A DNA stretch of 64,000 nt from Pararhizobium sp. IMCC3301. GTDB lineage: Bacteria; Pseudomonadota; Alphaproteobacteria; Rhizobiales; GCA-2746425. A program made the translations under genes and the position numbers. Location of the stretch: NCBI RefSeq assembly GCF_030758315.1, contig NZ_CP132336.1, forward strand, positions 558,001-622,000, read 5' to 3'. This document shows positions 57,080 through 64,000 of the stretch, piece after piece (the stretch's first letter is position 1; every line of letters starts with the position of its first letter). Under the pieces are notes generated by a model. The model did not search any database. It saw nothing but the letters and a program-made list of their open reading frames with translations, and was not told where the DNA came from.

Positions 57080-57138
57080 AATGACCCGGTGTGACACGAC
57101 GTTGATATCAACCCCTTGGAAGATCGCAGACAGTGACG

Positions 57139-58341
57139 ATGAAATTCGGTCTTGGAGCCAAAATTGAACGCTACGTCTTCTGGAAAGGGCTCTCCGCATT
57201 TGCGCTGACCACAGTGACCTTGACTGTCATCGTATGGATGACCCAGGCGCTTCGTCAAATTGACCTGGTCACGGCCAAAGGACAGACGCTGCAACTGTTT
57301 CTCATAATCTCGTCGCTGGCGATCCCCAGCCTCGTCGTGGTTCTGGCACCGGTGGCACTGCTGATCGCCACCCTGTATGTCATGAACACGCTGCATCAGG
57401 ACAGCGAAATCGTCATCATTGCGGCAGCCGGCGGCTCTCCCAAGCGGGTAACCAGACCGCTGTTGTGGCTCAGCCTTCTGGTGGCTCTGCTGACCGGGTT
57501 TTTGAGCATCTATATCGCGCCTGCCGGCCTCAAGCTATTGCGTGGTCATATTATTCAGGTGCGGGCCGATTTGATCAGCAGCATCATGGTTCCCGGAGCC
57601 TTTACTGAAATGGACCGTGGTTTGATGGTGCACATCGAAGAGCGCAGTGTGGACGGGTTTCTGGGTGGAATCCTGATCAGCGACACGCGAAACCCGGACA
57701 TTTCCTTTCAGTATCTGGCCGATCGGGGTGCACTGGTTGAAACCGGACCAAGCACCTATCTGGTTATGCAGAACGGCAACATTGTACGCCGCGAGAAAAC
57801 CGAAAACTCATCATCCATAATCGAGTTTGATAGTTATGCTTTTGATCTGTCACAATTCCGCGAACGCACCTCAAAAGCCGGCTATCGTTCCAAGGAGCGC
57901 AGCACGATTGAGCTTCTGCAAAACATAATCAGTCCCGATCCGAAAGAAGATGGCTCAACCATCAAAATCAGTGCCGAACTTCACAGCCGTTTTGTTGCGC
58001 CGCTTTATGCTTTCAGCTTTGCCATGGTCGCGATGCTGTTTATGGCCAGTCCGCAAACCACAAGATCGGGGCAAGGTGTCGCCATTCTATCGGCCACGGC
58101 GGTTGCGGTGTTCACCAGAGGGCTGGGATTTGCGGCAGAAAGTCTCGCCGAGAACAGCGCTGTTGGCGTTGTCATACTCTATCTCATTCCGGTTCTGGCA
58201 GCCATCATCAGCCTGATATTACTGTGGCAGAATGTCCGGTTGGATTTTGCCCAGCGTGTCGCCGACCGGCTCGTTAACATCAGCGAAAAGCTGGTGGCAA
58301 AACGCTGGTCTGCCGACAATGACCGCAAAGTGTATCGCTGA
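57139..58341 (+). CDS. lptF: LPS export permease LptF
   Basis: A 400-residue inner-membrane subunit of the LptB2FG transporter that extracts lipopolysaccharide. Three N-terminal membrane segments (about 15-35, 55-80, 98-120), a periplasmic beta-jellyroll domain (about 130-260) and three C-terminal segments match the YjgP/YjgQ family. The ATG at 57139 is preferred over a GTG at 57133. The stop TGA shares one base with the lptG ATG, so the two are translationally coupled. Confidence 0.93.
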   Translation: MKFGLGAKIERYVFWKGLSAFALTTVTLTVIVWMTQALRQIDLVTAKGQTLQLFLIISSLAIPSLVVVLAPVALLIATLYVMNTLHQDSEIVIIAAAGGSPKRVTRPLLWLSLLVALLTGFLSIYIAPAGLKLLRGHIIQVRADLISSIMVPGAFTEMDRGLMVHIEERSVDGFLGGILISDTRNPDISFQYLADRGALVETGPSTYLVMQNGNIVRREKTENSSSIIEFDSYAFDLSQFRERTSKAGYRSKERSTIELLQNIISPDPKEDGSTIKISAELHSRFVAPLYAFSFAMVAMLFMASPQTTRSGQGVAILSATAVAVFTRGLGFAAESLAENSAVGVVILYLIPVLAAIISLILLWQNVRLDFAQRVADRLVNISEKLVAKRWSADNDRKVYR

Positions 58342-59435
58342 TGGTCAGTCGGAGAACCATCAATCTGTATTTCACCAGGGTCTTTTTGCGATCGATTCTG
58401 AATGTTTTTCTGATTTGCTTTGCGATTATATTTCTCGTCGATCTGGTCGAACAGATCAGGGAATTTTCCAGCCATGACGATTTTTCGTTCATGTTCGCCG
58501 TCAAGATGGCCTTGTACCGGACCCCCACCATTGCAGAACAGGTTCTGCCTTTTGCTGTGCTGATCGGCGCGATTGTCGCGTTTCTGTCGCTTACGCGCAA
58601 ACTCGAACTTGCAGTGACGCGCTCAGCCGGCGTGTCGGTCTGGCAATTCATGCAGCCTGCCCTGTTTGTGGCCTTGTTGATCGGCGCACTTGCAAGCACG
58701 GCTTACAATCCTCTGGCTGTCTGGCTGCAACAACGCTCCGAACAGCTGGAACTCCAGGAAATGAGCGATGGCAAAGAAATTCGCAAAACCGCAACCAAAA
58801 GCATCTGGTTCCGTCAGGAAGGCTCCCTGGGCGAATCCATTCTCTCCGCAAAACGCACAGCCAACCACGGGTTGACCCTCATCGGGGTCACGGCTCTGGT
58901 GTTCGAAAAAGACCGCACTTTCAAGGAACAGGTCGATGCGGTCTCGGCAAACTGGCAAGATGGTTACTGGCGTCTAAATGACGCACTCATCACCACTGCC
59001 GATTCGCCTCCCGAGCGCCGCGCTGAGTATCAACTCAGCACATTTTTCACAAAAGAACAGGCTCAACAACAAGCGGAAAGCACTGGAAACACTAGCTTTT
59101 GGCAGTTTCCCAGCACGATCGAAGCGGCTCGACGCGCCGGTTTAAATACAAATCGCATGCGGCTGAATTTTCAGACGCATCTGGCCCGGCCGCTGCTTTT
59201 CGCGGCGATGGTTATCATTGCAGCTACGGTTTCATTAAAATTGACACGGCTTGGCGGTACCGGTCATATGGTTTTAGGTGGAATTGGCGCTGGCTTCGTG
59301 CTTTATGTGCTTTCTGAATTGGTTGGGGATTTTGGAAGCAACGGGCTTCTCAACCCCGCTCTTGCCGCTTGGCTTCCTGCGCTCATTGCATCTGTAACGG
59401 GCGTGACAGTTTTATTGTATCAGGAGGACGGATGA
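58341..59435 (+). CDS. lptG: LPS export permease LptG
   Basis: The 364-residue partner of LptF with the same six-segment, central jellyroll layout (segments about 12-35, 60-80, 95-115 and three near the C-terminus). The TQLARPL-like and LGGTGHMVLGGIGAGFVLY segments near residue 290 are typical of LptG. It overlaps lptF by 1 nt and lptD by 4 nt (ATGA), an lptFGD operon. Confidence 0.94.
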   Translation: MVSRRTINLYFTRVFLRSILNVFLICFAIIFLVDLVEQIREFSSHDDFSFMFAVKMALYRTPTIAEQVLPFAVLIGAIVAFLSLTRKLELAVTRSAGVSVWQFMQPALFVALLIGALASTAYNPLAVWLQQRSEQLELQEMSDGKEIRKTATKSIWFRQEGSLGESILSAKRTANHGLTLIGVTALVFEKDRTFKEQVDAVSANWQDGYWRLNDALITTADSPPERRAEYQLSTFFTKEQAQQQAESTGNTSFWQFPSTIEAARRAGLNTNRMRLNFQTHLARPLLFAAMVIIAATVSLKLTRLGGTGHMVLGGIGAGFVLYVLSELVGDFGSNGLLNPALAAWLPALIASVTGVTVLLYQEDG

Positions 59436-61933
59436 GGCAGCGTGCAAACGCCCGGTCCGAGGAACTTTCTCGCGTATTTTGCGCTGCTGTCCCGCGCTGC
59501 AGCGTACTTGCGCCTGCACCGCAGCCAAAAGTGTCTGGACCGTCAAGAATATTCGGCTGCATGTCCCGCCCACTGAAACAGTGGAAGCTTGCGCTGTTTC
59601 TGTCAGCCTCCGCCCTGACCTTGCCCCTGGCCATTGGGCTGGCACCTGATCTTCTCACAGCCTACGCTGCGTCGCACACCACTCGAAGTTCCGATGCTCT
59701 GGTCGAGAGAATTCGGACAAATCCCGACGCTCAGATGCTCGTCGAAGCTAACGCGCTGATCTATAATTACGACACCGAAACCGTAACCGCCCAGGGCAAT
59801 GTCGAAATTGTCTATGACGGCTACACGCTAAACGCAGATCGCGTTGTCTACGAACAGCGCAGCGGCCGGATGATGGCATTGGGCAATGTACGCATTACCG
59901 AGCCAACCGGAAATGTGCTGACAGCGGATCAGGTCGATATCACCGAAGATTTCCGCGACGGCTTTGTGAAGTCATTGCAGGTGCGGACACCGGAAAACGC
60001 CACCTTCGGCGCCGAATCGGCTGAACGGACCGGTGGCAACCGGACAGTTTTCAACCAGGGCAGCTATACCGCCTGCGAAGCTTGCGAGAAGCGCCCGGCG
60101 CGGCCCTATCTGTGGCAGATCAAGGCGTCAAAAGTCATCCATGACCAGCAGGAGCAGATGATTTACTATCAGAATGCTTGGCTGGAATTCTTTGGTGTTC
60201 CGGTGGCATATCTGCCGTATTTTTCTCATGCCGACCCTTCAGTAAAGCGCAAGAGCGGCTTTCTGATGCCCAGACTGAGCTACGGAAGCGCAATCGGGGT
60301 CGGGCTGACAACTCCGTATTTTTTCAATCTGGCGCCCAATTACGATCTGACGATTTCACCCACTTTTTACAGTGGTCAGGGCGTGTTGCTGGATGCGGAA
60401 TGGCGCCACAAATTGATCACCGGCTCCTACAGAATTCGCGCTGCCGGCATTGCCCAGTTCGCGCCTGACCAATTTGCCGGTCTTCAGGGCGATGAGACGC
60501 TGCGTGGCTATGTCCAGTCTGATGGCGAGTTCAATATCAATCAGCAATGGAAATGGGGCTGGGACGTTACCGCAATCAGCGACCGGACCTTCACCCGCGA
60601 TTATGATCTGGAAGATACGGAGCGCCAGGAAGCTGTCTCGACGCTCTATCTGACCGGCCAGAGTGAGCGCAATTTTTTTGAATTGCGTGGTTATCAGTTC
60701 CGCGCTCTGCGCGAAGATCAAGAAGACAGCATCGGAACCGATTTTCAGGAAGAACAGGCGCTGGTTCATCCGGTGCTGGATTACAATCTTGTCTTTGGCG
60801 ACCCGGTTCTGAACGGTGAATTGTCGTTTGATCTGAATTTCACCAGCCTGTCGCGGGAAAACACCGATTTCGGCACCAGCAATGGCAATCCAACCGGACG
60901 TGTGGTCGGCCCGAAAGGCACTTACACGCGCCTCTCGCTGGAAGCCACCTGGCAAAAAACCCTGGTCGGACCGATGGGCCAGCTGTTCACACCGTTTGCC
61001 TCATTGCGCGGCGATGCGTTCTGGCTGGAACAGAATGAGCCACTGGCACCCTTCATTGAGGATAATGAGGCTTTTCGCGGACTGGCACTCGCCGGAATCG
61101 AATGGCGCTGGCCTCTGATCGCCCAGCACACCTGGGGCACCCAGCGCTTTGAACCGGTCGCGCAGGTCATTCTGAGAAGCAACGAGAATCTGTTGGGCTC
61201 CCTGCCCAATGAAGATGCACAGAGCCTGGTTTTCGACGACACCAATCTGTTCAGCGTCAACAAGTTTTCCGGCTATGACCGTGTCGAGGGCGGCTCGCGC
61301 ATCAATATCGGCATGATTTACCGGGCTGATCTGAACAATGGCGTTTCCATCCGCACAGTTCTGGGACAATCGCTTCATCTGTTCGGGACCAATTCGTTCG
61401 CCAATCCGGATGTTGCTGCAACAGGTCTGGACAGCGGCCTTGAAACCGACCGGTCCGACTACATTGCCCGCTTCACGCTTGATACGGCGAATGATCTGCG
61501 GCTGGATGCTTTTGTTCGGCTGGATGAGAGCAATTTCGCAGTCAACCGTTCTGAAATCACGGCAAGCGGAAAACGTGGCTTTCTCACGGCCTCCCTCGGC
61601 TACGCCTATTTTGCCGAACAACCCAATCTCGGCATTGCCAACGAGCGCGAAGAAATACGTGGCTCTGCCTCACTTCAGGTCAATGACAACTGGCGCGTAT
61701 TCGGCGATTTCCGTTACGATATCGAAAATAATGGTGCTGTCAGCGATGGTATCGGAATCGCTTATGATGATGAGTGCTTCGGCCTGTCGCTGTCCTATAC
61801 TGAAACCCATGATCGCTATACAGATCTTGAAACCGATCAGCGGATTTATCTGCGGGTCAATCTGAAAACCATCGGCGGCGGCGAAGTCTCACAGGATCTG
61901 GGCGGCGGCGAAAGCGAGTCTGCAACCTATTGA
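59432..61933 (+). CDS. lptD: LPS assembly outer-membrane protein LptD
   Basis: An 833-residue outer-membrane barrel that inserts LPS into the outer leaflet. After a signal-like region comes an OstA/LptA-type beta-jellyroll (about residues 70-180, VTAQGNVEIVYDGYTLNADRV), a cysteine pair (YTACEACEKRP), then the OstA_C barrel. The chosen ATG at 59432 overlaps the lptG stop and follows AGGAGG by 4 nt. A second ATG at 59561 begins the more usual signal peptide (WKLALFLSASALTLPLAIG), so the first 43 residues could be an untypical N-region or a mis-start. Confidence 0.92.
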   Translation: MRQRANARSEELSRVFCAAVPRCSVLAPAPQPKVSGPSRIFGCMSRPLKQWKLALFLSASALTLPLAIGLAPDLLTAYAASHTTRSSDALVERIRTNPDAQMLVEANALIYNYDTETVTAQGNVEIVYDGYTLNADRVVYEQRSGRMMALGNVRITEPTGNVLTADQVDITEDFRDGFVKSLQVRTPENATFGAESAERTGGNRTVFNQGSYTACEACEKRPARPYLWQIKASKVIHDQQEQMIYYQNAWLEFFGVPVAYLPYFSHADPSVKRKSGFLMPRLSYGSAIGVGLTTPYFFNLAPNYDLTISPTFYSGQGVLLDAEWRHKLITGSYRIRAAGIAQFAPDQFAGLQGDETLRGYVQSDGEFNINQQWKWGWDVTAISDRTFTRDYDLEDTERQEAVSTLYLTGQSERNFFELRGYQFRALREDQEDSIGTDFQEEQALVHPVLDYNLVFGDPVLNGELSFDLNFTSLSRENTDFGTSNGNPTGRVVGPKGTYTRLSLEATWQKTLVGPMGQLFTPFASLRGDAFWLEQNEPLAPFIEDNEAFRGLALAGIEWRWPLIAQHTWGTQRFEPVAQVILRSNENLLGSLPNEDAQSLVFDDTNLFSVNKFSGYDRVEGGSRINIGMIYRADLNNGVSIRTVLGQSLHLFGTNSFANPDVAATGLDSGLETDRSDYIARFTLDTANDLRLDAFVRLDESNFAVNRSEITASGKRGFLTASLGYAYFAEQPNLGIANEREEIRGSASLQVNDNWRVFGDFRYDIENNGAVSDGIGIAYDDECFGLSLSYTETHDRYTDLETDQRIYLRVNLKTIGGGEVSQDLGGGESESATY

Positions 61934-61938
61934 TAGCG

Positions 61939-61979
61939 CGGTATCGGCCTGTGGGAACAGACAAGATTTCCCAATACCG
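61939..61979 (+). other. Two-part hairpin between lptD and the surA-like gene
   Basis: CGGTAT pairs with ATACCG and, inside it, TGGGAA pairs with TTCCCA, with a 7-nt bulge on the left arm and a 10-nt loop. There is no U-tract. It may stabilise the lptD mRNA end or tune expression of the downstream gene. Confidence 0.4.
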
Positions 61980-62086
61980 GGATGCGGCCTGCCTCAATTT
62001 CCCCCAATCTGTGCGTCACAAGCTTAACCTTGCTGACAAACTTGGCTAAAATCGCCGAGATACATTCAATTCATAAGGGCATTTCC

Positions 62087-63010
62087 ATGTTGTCTGTCCC
62101 CTCTTCCCTTCGCAATCTGGCTGCTCTGCTGTTTGCCTGTCTTATCATCTCCATCAGTGCGCCGGCCTTTGCTCAAAGCAAGATTGTTGCACTGGTGAAT
62201 GGCGATCCGATCACCAGCTACGAACTGGATCAGCGCTCAAAGCTTCTGAAACTCACCACCCGGGACGGTTCCCGAACCAAGGCTCTTGATGAACTGGTTG
62301 AAGAGAAGCTGAAGCTGGGCGAAGCCAAGCGGCGCGGCATCAGCCCGTCTCCCCAGGAAGTTGACAGCGCTTTCGCGACCATCGCCACACGGACAAAAAT
62401 GAGTGCGTCACAACTGGGTCAGGCGCTGAGTAAATCAGGCGTCAGCCCGGGCGCTCTGAAAAGCCGGCTGAGAGCTGAACTTGCCTGGTCTCGTGTGGTC
62501 CGCGCCAGGTTCCGCAGCACTGTAAATGTGCAAGATGCCGACGTGATCGCCGCTGTCCGTGCAAAGGGCGAACAGAAGAAATTTGTTAAGGAATTCACCC
62601 TCAAACAAGTCATTTTCATCGTTCCCAAAGGCTCCAACGATGCGACCGCAAATGCCGTCAAGAAGAGCGCAGAACGATTCAGACCGACCATAGCAGGATG
62701 CGATTCGGTGCTTTCCCAGGCTTCTGGGTTGCGCGATGTGGTGGTCAAGAACATCGGGCGCCGCGACTCAACGCAATTACCCGAGGAGCTGGTGGCAAAG
62801 CTCGAGACGCTTAAAATCAGCCAGGGAACCGAGCCCGGGCGCATCGCCGAGGGATTTGAAATCCTGGTGCTCTGCAATGTCCGCGAAGTCGCCAGCGACA
62901 TCGCGGCAGTAGACGAAACCCGCTCGGAAATGATGGATCAGGAAGGCCAGTTGCTTGCGCGCCGCTATATTCGCGACCTGCGCCAGGATGCGGTCATTGA
63001 ATACCGCTGA
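62087..63010 (+). CDS. SurA-like periplasmic chaperone
   Basis: A 307-residue periplasmic protein with a signal peptide (cleavage near PAFA, residue 27) and a SurA N-terminal domain (KIVALVNGDPITSYELDQRSKLL). The later region (about 165-270) aligns with the parvulin domain but lacks obvious prolyl-isomerase catalytic residues. SurA-type chaperones help barrel proteins such as LptD reach the outer membrane, which fits its position directly after lptD. The ATG at 62087 has AAGGG 8 nt upstream and an ordinary signal sequence; the frame is open to 61982. The gene precedes pdxA by 22 nt. Confidence 0.88.
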   Translation: MLSVPSSLRNLAALLFACLIISISAPAFAQSKIVALVNGDPITSYELDQRSKLLKLTTRDGSRTKALDELVEEKLKLGEAKRRGISPSPQEVDSAFATIATRTKMSASQLGQALSKSGVSPGALKSRLRAELAWSRVVRARFRSTVNVQDADVIAAVRAKGEQKKFVKEFTLKQVIFIVPKGSNDATANAVKKSAERFRPTIAGCDSVLSQASGLRDVVVKNIGRRDSTQLPEELVAKLETLKISQGTEPGRIAEGFEILVLCNVREVASDIAAVDETRSEMMDQEGQLLARRYIRDLRQDAVIEYR

Positions 63011-63032
63011 CCCGTTCAGATAGGCACGAGCA

Positions 63033-64000
63033 GTGACCACTCCTCTTGCCCTGACTATGGGCGAGCCGGCGGGTATTGGCCCGGATCTGGTCATCGCCGC
63101 CTGGCAGCATCGCGAACGCCTGCAATTGCCTGAACTCATCGTGTTTGGCTGCGCGCAAACCCTGACATTGCGCGCCAAAATGCTGGGCGTTTCCCTGTCC
63201 ATCACACGGCTTGGACCGGACACCATTGCACAAAGCAGGCCCTCCGGAATGCTGCAGGTGGTGGATATTCCGGCAGCAGAGCCCGACTGCTGCGGCACTT
63301 TGATACCCGGCAATGGCACAGCCGTGATCGCCTCCATTGATCAGGCTGTGGCGGCCACCATCAACGGCATATGCGCCGGGTTGGTGACCTGCCCGATCCA
63401 CAAGAAAAATCTCTACGAAGCCGGATTCTCCTATCCGGGGCACACGGAATATCTCGGCTTTCTGGCAACACAACATACCGGACAGCCCTATACACCCGTA
63501 ATGCTGATTGCCTCCGAACTGCTGCGCACTGTGCCGGTGACCATTCATATTCCTCTGAGCGAGGTTCCCATGCAGCTCACCTCAGAAATGATCAAGACCA
63601 CAATTCGCATCTGTCATGCTGAGTTGAAGAGCCGCTTCGGGATCAGCCAGCCGCGCTTGGCCGTGGCCGGTCTCAATCCTCATGCCGGCGAAAATGGCAG
63701 CATTGGTCTGGAAGACAGGGACATTATCGCGCCGGCTCTGCAAGAATTGCGCGCCGAAGGATTCGATATCACGGGACCTTTGCCCGCCGATACAATGTTT
63801 CATCCGCGCGCCCGCTCCAATTATGATGTGGCAATCTGCATGTATCATGACCAGGCGCTGATACCGGCTAAAACGCTGGCTTTTGATGAAGGTGTGAACG
63901 TCACGCTGGGCCTGCCTTTTGTGCGCACCTCTCCGGACCATGGCACAGCCCTGGACCTTGCCGGAAAAGGGAGTGCGCGGCCCGACAGTCTGATTTGTGC
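63033..64000 (+). CDS. pdxA: 4-hydroxythreonine-4-phosphate dehydrogenase (3' end cut by window)
   Basis: NAD-dependent enzyme of the pyridoxal-phosphate pathway. The start is GTG at 63033, giving MTTPLALTMGEPAGIGPDL, and 322 codons are visible before the window ends. Conserved segments include VTCPIHKKNLYEAGF, GHTEYLGFL, GLNPHAGENG and the near-C-terminal YHDQALIPAKTLAFDEGVNVTLGLP. About 20 residues are missing. The surA-pdxA-ksgA order is common, so ksgA is expected beyond the edge. The lyase and desulfurase elsewhere in the window depend on its product, PLP. Confidence 0.96.
   Translation, partial: MTTPLALTMGEPAGIGPDLVIAAWQHRERLQLPELIVFGCAQTLTLRAKMLGVSLSITRLGPDTIAQSRPSGMLQVVDIPAAEPDCCGTLIPGNGTAVIASIDQAVAATINGICAGLVTCPIHKKNLYEAGFSYPGHTEYLGFLATQHTGQPYTPVMLIASELLRTVPVTIHIPLSEVPMQLTSEMIKTTIRICHAELKSRFGISQPRLAVAGLNPHAGENGSIGLEDRDIIAPALQELRAEGFDITGPLPADTMFHPRARSNYDVAICMYHDQALIPAKTLAFDEGVNVTLGLPFVRTSPDHGTALDLAGKGSARPDSLIC

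Noticed and set aside
57048-57082. A sigma-70 promoter formed by the TTGACC hexamers and GATAAT in the tandem repeat
   Set aside because: Spacing is 0 or 23 nt, not 16-18, so the hexamers cannot be read as a normal promoter pair.
1-64000. CRISPR arrays, tRNA or rRNA genes
   Set aside because: No regularly spaced repeats or cloverleaf-like segments were found in the intergenic regions I read; a covariance search would be needed to exclude small RNAs.

Overview
This window is chromosomal DNA from an alphaproteobacterium, most likely Hyphomicrobiales (Rhizobiales). Three lines point that way. RNase E has a long acidic insertion in its S1 domain. The suf order is cysteine desulfurase-sufB-sufC. 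Several gene pairs have the usual alphaproteobacterial arrangement (pepA-holC, lptF-lptG-lptD-surA-like-pdxA, rplM-rpsI, amiC-mrcA-prfB). I cannot name a genus. No rRNA, tRNA, CRISPR array or prophage was found.

0-4.3 kb: leftward Fe-S assembly operon (cysteine desulfurase, sufB, sufC cut by the window edge) with a candidate Irr/ICE iron box upstream, and a divergent alpha/beta hydrolase. 4.5-12.6 kb: an accessory block. A tightly packed leftward operon, tctC-tctB-tctA-thiol dioxygenase-rhodanese-cystathionine beta-lyase, is divergent from a LysR regulator with palindromic operators. It looks like a self-contained uptake and breakdown route for an organosulfur acid. A decayed IS5-type transposase lies beside it. 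12.6-36.1 kb: core genes: DEAD-box helicase, anmK, tyrS, a giant AsmA/YhdP-like envelope protein, a one-cysteine Bcp, an M23 peptidase, prfB with a programmed +1 frameshift, the mrcA/amiC peptidoglycan genes, RNase E, AMP nucleosidase and malic enzyme.

36.1-39.75 kb: a small accessory island with a membrane-anchored coiled-coil protein and an ORC/archaeal-type AAA+ ATPase, neither of known function, bordered by an intact IS481-family element with clear terminal repeats. 39.75-48.1 kb: two tandem membrane-bound CSS-EAL c-di-GMP phosphodiesterases, divergent from three consecutive genes for secreted, beta-rich proteins that are diverged copies of one another. I do not recognise this protein family.

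48.1-64 kb: core genes again: aspS, argC, a pirin, rplM-rpsI, sdaA, and pepA-holC divergent from the LPS transport genes lptF-lptG-lptD, followed by a SurA-like chaperone and pdxA (cut by the window edge). A perfect 23-bp tandem repeat lies in the pepA/lptF divergent promoter region. The best candidates for something undescribed are the TTT-thiol dioxygenase-rhodanese operon, the tandem secreted-protein trio beside the CSS-EAL pair, and the AAA ATPase/membrane protein pair.
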